63,686 bases of DNA, taken from the NCBI GenBank assembly GCA_905214195.1, contig CAJMLH010000006.1:1-63686 (forward strand). Direction: 5' to 3'. Within the stretch, counting starts at the first letter, position 1; each line of letters begins with the position of its first letter. The notes beneath the pieces were generated by a model, which was not told the origin of the DNA, did not search any database, and was given only the letters and a program-made list of their open reading frames with translations. Made by a program: the position numbers and the translations under genes. This document shows, piece by piece, positions 27,376 to 34,413 of this stretch. Origin of the DNA: an uncultured bacterium. GTDB lineage: Bacteria; Bacillota; Clostridia; Peptostreptococcales; Anaerovoracaceae.

Positions 27376-27389
27376 ATTGTATATACAAT
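27376..27389. promoter_or_regulatory. Perfect 14-bp palindrome in the tgt leader
   Basis: ATTGTATATACAAT reads the same on both strands and lies 20 bp upstream of the tgt start. It may be an operator. Its AT-richness makes chance a fair alternative. Confidence 0.3.
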
Positions 27390-27527
27390 CATGATAACAT
27401 AAACGAGCATACATATTAAACATTTTTTTGTTTTTCCCATGGAATTCTTCCGTATTGTACATTATTGAAATTTGTGATAAATTATAATTAGTTAAATATT
27501 TCTAAAGTAATATTAAAGGAGTCACAC

Positions 27528-28493
27528 ATGATTAACATTAAAGACATCGAAGCAGCTTACGAGAGAATTGAAAAATATGTTTGGAAAACAAGACTCGAAA
27601 AAAGTCTCTATCTCAGCGATGGTGACACTGAAGCTTACATGAAGTTAGAATGTGAACAGCCTGTTGTCAAGAATTTCAAGCTGAGAGGAGTTTTGGGAAA
27701 ACTGACTCTTCTTACCGATGAACAGCTAAAAAAGGGCTACGGTACAATTTCTTCGGGAAATCAAGGCGTATCCGTTGCCTACGCTTCACAGCTTTTAAAG
27801 TTAGATAAGCCTTACATAGTTGTTCCTGAGACAACACCAAAGCCTAAACTGGAAAAGATGGAAAAATTCGGCGCAGATATTCATTTCTTCGGCAAAAGTT
27901 TTGATGAGGCAAATGGCCTTGGAGAAGCAATCTTTGAGGAAAAAGAAATGGTTAAAATAGATGCCAGAGAAGATGTTGAGGGTCTTTACGGTACCGGAAC
28001 TATCGGTATGGAAATATTACAGCAGCTTCCTGATGTTGATGTTGTTCTTATTCCTAAGGGAAGCGGCGGAGACTGCATTGCCAACGGCTCATATTTCAGA
28101 CAGGCAAAGCCTGATGTGAAAATAATCGCAGTAGAACCGGAAAATTCACCTTCTCTTACCACAAACCTCAAGACAGGTGTATGGACCAAATTCTTCGACT
28201 CACCTGAGGACGCTATAATGCAAAGTCTTGTAGGCGGATGTGCCAAGAACACCTTTGACAATGCAAAAGATTGTATAGACGATATATTGTTGGTTTCCGA
28301 CGATGAAGTTCGTAATGCAATCTATGAGATGGCTCAGAACGAAAAGGTTATCGCAGAGCCTGACAGTGCCGCCGTATATGCAGCATACAAAAAATATCGC
28401 CACATGTTCGAAGGCAAAAAAACAGCAATGATTATCACAGGAGGAAACATCTCAAAAGAGTTGTTTAAAGAGATAATTTCAAGCCATAAATAG
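27528..28493 (+). CDS. Threonine/serine dehydratase-like PLP enzyme
   Basis: This 321-residue fold-type II pyridoxal-phosphate enzyme has NFKLRGV carrying the PLP lysine, SSGNQGVSVAYA as the phosphate/asparagine loop, and PETTPKPKLEKMEKFGA, all in threonine dehydratase order. Two sites deviate: SGNQGVS replaces the usual SGNHAQG, and KGSGGDCIANG replaces the canonical VGGGGLISG phosphate loop. There is no C-terminal ACT domain, so it is like catabolic TdcB or serine racemase in size. The likely reaction is deamination of threonine or serine, or a related amino acid. The changes mean the substrate is uncertain. GGAG precedes the ATG, and a strong terminator lies 130 bp downstream. Confidence 0.8.
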   Translation: MINIKDIEAAYERIEKYVWKTRLEKSLYLSDGDTEAYMKLECEQPVVKNFKLRGVLGKLTLLTDEQLKKGYGTISSGNQGVSVAYASQLLKLDKPYIVVPETTPKPKLEKMEKFGADIHFFGKSFDEANGLGEAIFEEKEMVKIDAREDVEGLYGTGTIGMEILQQLPDVDVVLIPKGSGGDCIANGSYFRQAKPDVKIIAVEPENSPSLTTNLKTGVWTKFFDSPEDAIMQSLVGGCAKNTFDNAKDCIDDILLVSDDEVRNAIYEMAQNEKVIAEPDSAAVYAAYKKYRHMFEGKKTAMIITGGNISKELFKEIISSHK

Positions 28494-28499
28494 TTAAAC

Positions 28500-28624
28500 A
28501 AAAAAGCCGCAGGCTAAGGCTGTGGGTTGATAAGTAAGTATAAATAACTTAATACATTCGTGGCATTGCATGGAAGACTTACAGGTACCGGTCAAAAGAT
28601 TGGTGTCTGTTTCCCGGTAACAAC
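28500..28624 (+). other. Non-coding leader-like segment with hairpin
   Basis: CCGCAG and CTGTGG (28508-28529) form a short stem, and a further 5-bp pairing, ACCGG/CCGGT, lies closer to the terminator. There is no convincing ORF; the longest start-to-stop run is 16 codons. The shape AAGCC-stem-GGGTTGATAA recalls the right-end hairpins of IS200/IS605 elements, but the match is weak. It could also be the 3' UTR of the dehydratase gene. Confidence 0.25.
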
Positions 28625-28671
28625 AAGGCACAACCTTCGGAGAAAAATCCGTTGGTTGTGCCTTATTTTTT
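28625..28671 (+). terminator. Strong plus-strand terminator
   Basis: AAGGCACAACC (28625-28635) pairs perfectly with GGTTGTGCCTT (28654-28664), with an inner CGGA/TCCG extension, followed by ATTTTTTC. It ends transcription from the dehydratase gene. Confidence 0.88.
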
Positions 28672-28708
28672 CAAAATGATAAAATAAATGTGTTATCTTA
28701 GCGAGCAG

Positions 28709-28730
28709 ACCATTTGGATATCCAAATGGT
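28709..28730. repeat. Perfect 22-bp palindrome
   Basis: ACCATTTGGAT followed directly by its exact complement ATCCAAATGGT. There is no T run, so it is not an obvious terminator. It lies between the dehydratase terminator and the hsdR relic and could be a binding site or a mobile-element end. Confidence 0.55.
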
Positions 28731-28777
28731 AAATCTCATTAGAGTTACACCCTAAGGCCTAAAAATGGTTGGAAAAC

Positions 28778-28903
28778 TTACGATTCCATAACATTATCAG
28801 TCCAAAGCTCACACTGAGTCATAACAGTCTGCACGGCATCTTCCATACCCTCCGGCGGATACTTGTGCTTTTTCAAAAGTTTCTTGATAAGCATAAATAA
28901 CGA
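28778..28903 (-). pseudogene. hsdR remnant (C-terminus of type I restriction subunit)
   Basis: A minus-strand frame reads MLIKKLLKKHKYPPEGMEDA, then VQTVMTQCELWTDNVMES and TAA. This matches my memory of the extreme C-terminus of type I restriction endonuclease R subunits, where YPPEGMEDAVQTV is highly characteristic. Only ~38-41 codons remain, with a TAG just upstream in frame. A complete HsdR is ~1000 residues, so over 95% is gone. Together with the Fic and HTH genes on the same strand it marks a deleted restriction-modification operon. Confidence 0.6.
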
Positions 28904-28957
28904 CTAAACAACGGCTGTTCTTTATATTAACTTCTGCCGCTGATAGAAGTATTTTAA

Positions 28958-29563
28958 TTATAAATTACTTGTTTTAAATGTGGAATAGCCTTCATAATAA
29001 TAGCTGTGATCAATACCTTTCATATAAATCTCACGGTCATTGATTTTATCCGTCAGCGCTTGTTTTAATATATGCTTGATTTCAATATCTTTAACAGTAC
29101 TGCGTTCCATGGCAGAAAGGTAGTCCTCTTTATCTACACGGCTCCAATCGACCACTTTACCTAATTCTTTTTTCAAAATCAAATCAAGCCAAATTCTTGT
29201 ACTTCTGCCATTTCCCTCACGAAAAGGATGTGCAATATTCATTTCCACATATTTTTCTATGATTTCATCATATGTTGATTGAGGCATTTTTTCGATATTC
29301 TCAAGAGCTGCTTCTAAGTACATAATCGGAGCAAAACGGAAATTACTTTTTGCAATATTAACAGTTCTTATCTGTCCGGCAAAATCATAAATTAAATCAA
29401 ATAAATATTTGTGTATTTCGGCAAGCGATTCAAAAGTTCTGGGTTCAAGCTCATTCAAATACCCGCTTTCAAAAAGTTCTATTGCTCTTTTCTTACTGAT
29501 TTTTTCTTCAGCTTTGGCTAACTCTACCGAATCAGTGATACCGAGTTTATTTTCTAATGTCAT
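28958..29563 (-). CDS. Fic family protein, class III-like
   Basis: This 201-residue protein has the complete Fic active site HPFREGNGRSTR (112-122), so it should transfer AMP or another nucleotide part onto a protein hydroxyl. The C-terminal SYYYEG (187-192) fits the inhibitory (S/T)xxxE(G/N) motif. Its position at the C-terminal end puts the protein in class III, as in the Neisseria Fic, where it blocks the ATP gamma-phosphate site until relieved. The substrate is unknown. AAAGGAAA precedes the ATG. Fic genes are often found inside type I restriction operons, which fits the hsdR and hsdM relics on either side. It appears intact and may be retained for its own function. Confidence 0.87.
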   Translation of the reverse strand: MTLENKLGITDSVELAKAEEKISKKRAIELFESGYLNELEPRTFESLAEIHKYLFDLIYDFAGQIRTVNIAKSNFRFAPIMYLEAALENIEKMPQSTYDEIIEKYVEMNIAHPFREGNGRSTRIWLDLILKKELGKVVDWSRVDKEDYLSAMERSTVKDIEIKHILKQALTDKINDREIYMKGIDHSYYYEGYSTFKTSNL

Positions 29564-29587
29564 GGTGATTTTCCTTTCTATAAGTTT

Positions 29588-29620
29588 CTAATATTTATTA
29601 GCATTATTTTTATCTGCCAT
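29588..29620 (-). pseudogene. Ten-codon stub, possible hsdM N-terminus
   Basis: A strong GGAGGGAACAAA precedes ATG, but the frame runs only MADKNNANKY before TAG. Type I methylase subunits (HsdM) often begin with a similar Asn-rich stretch before a GFE segment. I infer that a deletion joined the first codons of hsdM to the sequence ahead of fic. The good ribosome site on a ten-codon frame is the main evidence. The hsdM assignment is tentative. It could also be a leader peptide. Confidence 0.35.
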
Positions 29621-29636
29621 TTTGTTCCCTCCACAT

Positions 29637-29840
29637 TTAATCGTTTACAAACTCAAGAATATCATCAACACCGCAATTCAAAGCCGTACAAAGTCGTTCG
29701 ACGCTTTCCATTGAGATGTATTGGTCGTTCTTCAGTCTGGTGATAATATTTGCACTTACGCCGGCTTTTTTAGCAAGCCGGGCATTGGTAATTTTTCTAT
29801 CAATTAACAAGTGAAACAATCTATTGTATTTAACAGCCAT
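29637..29840 (-). CDS. XRE-family HTH regulator
   Basis: This 67-residue, single-domain Cro/C1-type repressor has the helix-turn-helix around residues 18-45 (ARLAKKAGVSANIITRLK), followed by the usual fourth helix MESVERLCTALNCGVDDIL. This type of protein often controls restriction-modification, toxin or phage genes. AGGGGG precedes the ATG. Its promoter contains a TCAC-N6-GTGA dyad that would suit autoregulation. It is first in the operon with the hsdM stub and fic. Confidence 0.85.
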   Translation of the reverse strand: MAVKYNRLFHLLIDRKITNARLAKKAGVSANIITRLKNDQYISMESVERLCTALNCGVDDILEFVND

Positions 29841-29871
29841 AAATTATATCCCCCTATAATAATCCAAATTT

Positions 29872-29900
29872 ATAATATCACAAAATCGTGAATAATTCAA
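29872..29900 (-). promoter_or_regulatory. Promoter with dyad ahead of the HTH-fic operon
   Basis: On the minus strand there is TTGAAT (29895-29900), a 17-bp spacer, and TATTAT (29872-29877). The spacer contains TCAC-AAAATC-GTGA (29878-29891), an inverted repeat likely bound by the HTH protein itself. The rest of 29841-30141 is AT-rich and holds only the two hairpins at 30057 and 30111. Confidence 0.55.
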
Positions 29901-30056
29901 CAAAGGTCATTATTTTACTCAGAATCATTTACCGCATGTAGTTTTATATAAAAACAAACTTATAATATTCATATTTGACTTACACCATAAGAAACATTTG
30001 CTCAAAACACTTCAATCTCCAAAATAAACTACCACAAAATCCGCATAAAATAAAAC

Positions 30057-30085
30057 GGTGTAACCCCATTCTCTGAGGTTACACC
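30057..30085 (-). terminator. Terminator of the ruvC-ruvA-ruvB-queA operon
   Basis: GGTGTAACC pairs with GGTTACACC around an 11-nt loop and, on the minus strand, is followed by GTTTTATTTT. It lies ~55 bp beyond the queA stop. Confidence 0.8.
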
Positions 30086-30110
30086 ATATTTCCTAAAATA
30101 CTTCCTTATT

Positions 30111-30135
30111 AGCCGCAGACCAACCTCTTGCGGCT
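30111..30135 (+). terminator. Plus-strand-oriented hairpin with T run
   Basis: AGCCGCA and TGCGGCT flank an 11-nt loop, followed by TTTTTC on the plus strand. It lies between the queA stop and the queA terminator and would block antisense reads into queA. Confidence 0.55.
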
Positions 30136-30141
30136 TTTTCA

Positions 30142-31191
30142 CTAAATTATAAACATTGCGTCTCCGTAACTGAAAAACCTGTATTTTTCCTTTACGGCAA
30201 GGTCATAGGCTTTTAATATCTCCTCTCTATCATAAAGTGCCGATATCAGCATGAGCAATGTGGACTTGGGCAGATGAAAATTGGTTATCAATCCGTCAAC
30301 CAACTTGAATTCATATCCCGGATAAATAAATATATCTGTGCTGCCCTGCCCCGGCTTTAATACATATCGTTTTAATGACTCATCAAATACCGCCGCACTT
30401 TCCAAAGTTCTCGATGATGTGGTTCCAACCGATATGACTCTTCCGCCTGAAGCTATTGTCTCATTTACTATGGATACTGTCTCTTCGCTCACCCAATATT
30501 CTTCAAAATGCATATGATGTTCTTCTATATTCTCAACCTTTACAGGCCTGAAAGTCCCTATTCCCACATGAAGAGTCACATACGCAAGCTTTACGCCCTT
30601 TTCCTTTGCCTTTTCCAGCAATTCCTCAGTAAAATGAAGTCCTGCCGTAGGGGCAGCCACCGAGCCCTCATTACAGCAATAGACAGTCTGATACATATCT
30701 TTGTCTTCGTCATCACTTGGTCTTTCTATATAAGGCGGCAAAGGCATTCTGCCTATTTCTTCAAGCCTTTCCAAAAAAATACCGTCATATATGAATCTGG
30801 CATATCTTGTTCCGTCTTCACCGTATCCCTCTATGACAGCCTTAAAACTTCCGTCTTCTGTAAAAGAAACCACATCCCCTGCTTTAAGTCTTTTTCCGGG
30901 GCGAACCATGGTCTCCCATACATCTCCCTCTATTCGCTTTATAAGAAGAAATTCCACTTTTGCACCGGTCTTTTCTTTCGTGCCGAATATCCTTGCCGGA
31001 ATCACCTTGGAGTCGTTCATGACAAGGCAGTCTCCCTCGTTAAGATAGTCAAGTATATCATAAAATTTGCACTGTTCGATGCTTTTTTCTTTTCTGTTAA
31101 GCACCATAAGGCGACAGCCGTCTCTGTTCTCAAGCGGCCTTTGGGCTATAAGTTCTTTTGGTAACTCGTAATCAAAGCTGTTTATATTCAT
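30142..31191 (-). CDS. queA: S-adenosylmethionine:tRNA ribosyltransferase-isomerase
   Basis: This 349-residue enzyme transfers and rearranges the ribosyl part of SAM onto preQ1-modified tRNA, giving epoxyqueuosine. Diagnostic blocks are FDYELPKELIAQ at the start, NDSKVIPARIFG, APTAGLHFTEELL, YVTLHVGIGTFRPV, and GTTSSRTLES. Length is normal. Its ATG overlaps the ruvB stop by 4 nt, so it is translationally coupled as the last gene of ruvC-ruvA-ruvB-queA, an arrangement common in Firmicutes. With tgt and queH it gives three enzymes of the late queuosine pathway. Confidence 0.96.
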   Translation of the reverse strand: MNINSFDYELPKELIAQRPLENRDGCRLMVLNRKEKSIEQCKFYDILDYLNEGDCLVMNDSKVIPARIFGTKEKTGAKVEFLLIKRIEGDVWETMVRPGKRLKAGDVVSFTEDGSFKAVIEGYGEDGTRYARFIYDGIFLERLEEIGRMPLPPYIERPSDDEDKDMYQTVYCCNEGSVAAPTAGLHFTEELLEKAKEKGVKLAYVTLHVGIGTFRPVKVENIEEHHMHFEEYWVSEETVSIVNETIASGGRVISVGTTSSRTLESAAVFDESLKRYVLKPGQGSTDIFIYPGYEFKLVDGLITNFHLPKSTLLMLISALYDREEILKAYDLAVKEKYRFFSYGDAMFII

Positions 31192-32198
31192 CCATTATCC
31201 TCCGGAGGTGTAAGACCTAAATGTTTATATGCAAGAGAAGTAACTATACGACCCTTTGGAGTTCTGCTTAAAAATCCTATCTGCATAAGATACGGCTCAT
31301 ATGCCTCCTCTATCGTAACCCTTTCTTCTCCTATGGAAGCGGCAATAGTGTCTATCCCTACGGGACCGCCTCCGAATCTTTCTATTATTGCAGTCAAAAT
31401 TTCTCTGTCAAGTCGCTCAAGACCCATATCATCTATCTGTAATGCGTCAAGTCCTTCTCTCGTTATGCAGCCGTTTATCAGACCTTCTCCTCTTACCTGA
31501 GAGAAGTCCCTTATCCTCTTTAATATCCTGTTTGCCACTCTTGGCGTTCCTCGTGATCGTCTTGCCATTTCCATAACTGACTCATCGTCTGCATATATTC
31601 CCAATATTCCTGCGGATCTCTTGATTATCTCAGATAACTCCTCTACAGTATAAAGTTCAAATTTGCTTAATACACCGAAACGATCTCTAAGAGGAGCCGA
31701 AAGACTTCCGGCTCTTGTTGTAGCTCCTATCAGAGTGAATTTTGACAAATCAAGCCTTATGGAACGAGCCGACGGTCCTTTACCTATGATTATATCTATG
31801 GCAAAATCCTCCATTGCCGAGTACAAAACTTCTTCGACCGACCGATTAAGCCTGTGAATTTCATCTATAAACAGTACATCGTTTTCGTTGAGATTTGTAA
31901 GTATAGCAGCCAAGTCACCGGCTCTGTCTATTGCCGGGCCTGATGTTATCTTTATATCTACGCCGAGTTCATTTGCTATAATACCTGCCATGGTAGTCTT
32001 TCCCAGTCCGGGAGGCCCATAAAAAAGAACATGATCAAGAGGCTCGCCTCTTAGCTTGGCAGCCTCTATAAAAATCTTAAGATTTTCTTTTGCATTCTTT
32101 TGGCCTATATAATCGTCAAGTCTCTGCGGTCTTAGGCTTGTTTCCTGTCTAAGTTCACCGGGACTTATATTTGCAGATGTTATTCTTTCGTTATCCAT
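31188..32198 (-). CDS. ruvB: Holliday junction branch-migration helicase RuvB
   Basis: This 336-residue AAA+ motor drives branch migration of Holliday junctions with RuvA. The sequence shows RPQRLDDYIGQ, Walker A GPPGLGKTT, Walker B LFIDEIHRL, sensor 1 GATTRAG, and arginine-finger region RDRFGV, then the C-terminal winged-helix domain ending LGLTPPE. Length and order are typical. It begins 11 bp after ruvA and overlaps queA. All four genes likely share a promoter upstream of ruvC. Confidence 0.98.
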   Translation of the reverse strand: MDNERITSANISPGELRQETSLRPQRLDDYIGQKNAKENLKIFIEAAKLRGEPLDHVLFYGPPGLGKTTMAGIIANELGVDIKITSGPAIDRAGDLAAILTNLNENDVLFIDEIHRLNRSVEEVLYSAMEDFAIDIIIGKGPSARSIRLDLSKFTLIGATTRAGSLSAPLRDRFGVLSKFELYTVEELSEIIKRSAGILGIYADDESVMEMARRSRGTPRVANRILKRIRDFSQVRGEGLINGCITREGLDALQIDDMGLERLDREILTAIIERFGGGPVGIDTIAASIGEERVTIEEAYEPYLMQIGFLSRTPKGRIVTSLAYKHLGLTPPEDNG

Positions 32199-32209
32199 TT
32201 CCTACCTTC

Positions 32210-32815
32210 TCAAAACAAATTTTTAAGGGCTCTTTTGATGTATTCTTCACTGGAAAGCTCCTCGTCGTTTACAGAGGACACTGCTCCGAATGCCTCTGCT
32301 TTGGTATATCCCAAAGCAATCAGCGCATTTATAGCTTCTCCTCTGCTGTCTAACTGAGTCAAATCGTCCTTTCCTTTGGCTATGGAAATTGCTCCCCTAT
32401 CTTCAATTGGAGCGCCTATTTTATCCTTAAGTTCAAGTATTATTCTTTCTGCGGTTTTCTTTCCTATGCCGTTGGCCCTCGCTATTTCCTTGGCATCTTC
32501 AAAAGCGATAGCTCGTTTAAGTTCATCTGATGTCAATGTTCCCGTTATGGACATTGCACCCTTTGCTCCTACGCCGCTTACTGTTATAAGTTTTTCAAAG
32601 AGTTCAAGCGCTTCTCTATTGTGAAATCCATACAGGCTTATGCTGTCTTCTTTAACTATCATAGAGGTATATACTTGAATTGTCTCTCCCTCTCTGTGTC
32701 TGTATATAGGAGAATTGGCTGGAAGAAATATTTCCATACCGATACCGGATTGAGTTTCTACCACTATTCCGCCGTTTACATTCATACTGTAGATACCTTT
32801 AATATATCTTATCAT
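32210..32815 (-). CDS. ruvA: Holliday junction DNA-binding protein RuvA
   Basis: This 201-residue tetrameric protein recognises Holliday junctions and loads RuvB. It starts MIRYIKGI, with an OB-fold N-terminal domain. Tandem helix-hairpin-helix motifs lie around 70-130 (VSGVGAKGA and ANGIGKKTAERII), and a C-terminal three-helix RuvB-binding domain has ALIALGYTKAEA. Length is normal. It begins 7 bp after ruvC and ends 11 bp before ruvB. Confidence 0.97.
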   Translation of the reverse strand: MIRYIKGIYSMNVNGGIVVETQSGIGMEIFLPANSPIYRHREGETIQVYTSMIVKEDSISLYGFHNREALELFEKLITVSGVGAKGAMSITGTLTSDELKRAIAFEDAKEIARANGIGKKTAERIILELKDKIGAPIEDRGAISIAKGKDDLTQLDSRGEAINALIALGYTKAEAFGAVSSVNDEELSSEEYIKRALKNLF

Positions 32816-32822
32816 AATTATC

Positions 32823-33317
32823 TCAGATTCCTTTCAGAATATCTCGTCTGTCCTTAGAATGGGCATGACATATGGCTGCTGCCAATGCATCTGCCGTATC
32901 GTCAGGCTTAGGCACCGACTTTAAGTTAAGCATGGTCTTTACCATGAACTGTACTTGCTTCTTGTCTGCACGACCATATCCAACAAGAGCCTGCTTAATC
33001 TGAAGCGGAGTGTATTCTCCTATAGGCAAGCCTCCGTTGGCACAGGCCAAAACAGCGACACCTCTTGCCTCTCCTACCAAAATCGCAGTCTTGGCATTAT
33101 TGTTAAAAAAGAGTTCTTCTATTGAGGCCTCGTCCGGTTCATATATTTTTATCAAATTTGTAAGTCCGTCATAAAGGCGTTTAAGTCTCTGCGGCATTTC
33201 CATGGATGTATCGGTAAGTATTGCGCCGTAATCCACTACAGAAAACCTGTTGCCTGTAACATCTATAATTCCGTACCCAAGGATTGCGTATCCCGGGTCA
33301 ATGCCTAAAATACGCAC
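32823..33317 (-). CDS. ruvC: Crossover junction endodeoxyribonuclease RuvC
   Basis: This 164-residue resolvase cuts Holliday junctions. The RNase H-like core is clear: MRILGIDPGYAILGYG with the first Asp, a Glu in IEELFFNNN, and the C-terminal DTADALAAAICHAH with the last acidic pair. It is the first gene of the ruvC-ruvA-ruvB-queA operon. The 628-bp region ahead (33318-33945) contains the IS200/IS605 relic, so the operon promoter may have been altered by that insertion. Confidence 0.96.
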   Translation of the reverse strand: MRILGIDPGYAILGYGIIDVTGNRFSVVDYGAILTDTSMEMPQRLKRLYDGLTNLIKIYEPDEASIEELFFNNNAKTAILVGEARGVAVLACANGGLPIGEYTPLQIKQALVGYGRADKKQVQFMVKTMLNLKSVPKPDDTADALAAAICHAHSKDRRDILKGI

Positions 33318-33528
33318 TTTTCCCCTCTGTCTTTCCTTATGTTTTCAAAAAATTATAACATACAAACACTTGTTTGTCATCCTTTTCAAGTTGACTTTTT
33401 TGGACTGATTATATATAGTCATGACCACCCATCAAAAGAGTGGTTTTCTCTGGGACTATAAGCCTATTTGTTACAGATTATCGCCTCAAGAAGCTACCTT
33501 TCACTTTTTTCAAGCTACATTGCCTTTG

Positions 33529-33553
33529 CCCCTTTAGCTACCCCGCAAAGGGG
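33529..33553 (+). terminator. Hairpin with T run (IS200-type end or terminator)
   Basis: CCCCTTT pairs with AAAGGGG around an 11-nt loop, followed by TTTTCTTT on the plus strand. It lies just past the tnpA remnant and would also block incoming transcription, as such hairpins do in IS200. Confidence 0.65.
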
Positions 33554-33574
33554 TTTTCTTTATCTTGTAAATGG

Positions 33575-33800
33575 AGCTTTGTATTATTTGACGCTTAGTT
33601 TCTCAATCGCCTAATTATGTTTTTCCTGCTCTCTGACATACTTTCAAACATCATCAGTGAACTTTTTCTTTTGATATATCACATAAAACTAAAACACTCA
33701 GTTTCAAAAGGATACTTACAACCAGATGAACATAATCCGTCATCAAATGCCTTTCAAGAATCTCCACACCTTTGTATTTTATGAATAAATTGTAACATGA
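33575..33800 (-). pseudogene. IS200/IS605 TnpA transposase remnant
   Basis: A piece reading KYKGVEILERHLMTDYVHLV is like the Y1 transposase region EILxGHxxxDHVHLxVSIPP, including the HUH histidine pair, here YVH. After a gap of lost sequence and a frame change, a second piece reads KYVREQEKHN, stop, AIEKLSVK, stop, matching the TnpA C-terminus. In-frame stops, an internal deletion and the altered HUH motif show it cannot make an active enzyme. Confidence 0.65.
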
Positions 33801-33945
33801 AAATTTCTTATTTGAATTCGGCTTTAGTAAAAGCGATTTCGGAAAAAGAGAAAACAGTAGCCATAACCCCCAAGGCCATACTTGCAAACAAAATGTCTGT
33901 ATGTTAAAATTTTATAAATAATAATTATGCAAAGGAGACCCTATT

Positions 33946-34413
33946 ATGCGCTATTCAAGACAGCATAAAATACTTGAACTTATAAATACCTATGATATAG
34001 GAACACAAGAAGATTTGGTAACTATATTGAGAAACAACGGATATGATGTCACTCAGGCAACCGTATCAAGAGACATCAAAGAATTGCAGCTTGTGAAAGT
34101 CCTCTCATCAAAAGGCAAATACAAATATGTATCAAACCAGTCAAAAGACTTGCCTGCATCTGACAGATTTTCAAAAATTTTCAGAGAAACCATAACATCT
34201 TTTAATTCTTCAGGGAACATAGTAGTTGTCAAAACCCTTTCGGGCTGTGGTCCTGCCGCAGGAGAAGCCATGGACAGCGGCAACATAGATCATATAATAG
34301 GAAGCGTTGCAGGAGATAACACTATCTTTCTTTTGATAGACTCCGAAGAAAATGTTCCTTATGTATTGGAACAATTTAAAGAAATGTTAAACACGAGGCC
34401 AAAAAATGATTAG
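33946..34413 (+). CDS. argR: Arginine repressor
   Basis: This 155-residue hexameric, arginine-sensing regulator of arginine metabolism has an N-terminal winged helix-turn-helix with QATVSRDIKELQL. The C-terminal oligomerisation and arginine-binding domain has the GxxAGDNTI segment (GSVAGDNTIFLLI). GGAG precedes the ATG. The leader has an AT-rich ATAAT-A-ATTAT dyad just before the start that might be an ARG box, suggesting autorepression; I rate that low. It overlaps recN by 8 nt, the conserved argR-recN pairing of Firmicutes. Confidence 0.94.
   Translation: MRYSRQHKILELINTYDIGTQEDLVTILRNNGYDVTQATVSRDIKELQLVKVLSSKGKYKYVSNQSKDLPASDRFSKIFRETITSFNSSGNIVVVKTLSGCGPAAGEAMDSGNIDHIIGSVAGDNTIFLLIDSEENVPYVLEQFKEMLNTRPKND

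Larger units (their letters stand above)
33400..33900 (-). mobile_element. Decayed IS200/IS605-type element
   Basis: The region holds a broken tnpA (33575-33800) and a hairpin CCCCTTT/AAAGGGG (33529-33553) followed by a T run, as found near the ends of IS200-type elements. Another stem, ACCAC/GTGGT, lies near 33425. The boundaries are my estimate; no terminal repeats are expected for this family and I could not define an exact insertion site. It fills the gap between ruvC and argR. Confidence 0.5.

Noticed and set aside
28570..28620. Sixteen-codon leader peptide starting at an ATG in the dehydratase downstream region
   Set aside because: The frame MEDLQVPVKRLVSVSR has no ribosome site and no run of regulatory codons. 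It looks like chance.
28500..28671. T-box or other known riboswitch
   Set aside because: The segment has a strong terminator but no AGGGTGGNACCGCG core and no motif of the riboswitch classes I know. It also follows a gene rather than preceding one on that strand.
30508..31164. Long plus-strand open frame of 218 codons across queA
   Set aside because: It is antisense to a clearly conserved gene and has no start signal or recognisable protein content.
34053..34286. Minus-strand frame across argR
   Set aside because: It is antisense to a strongly conserved repressor, with no ribosome site.
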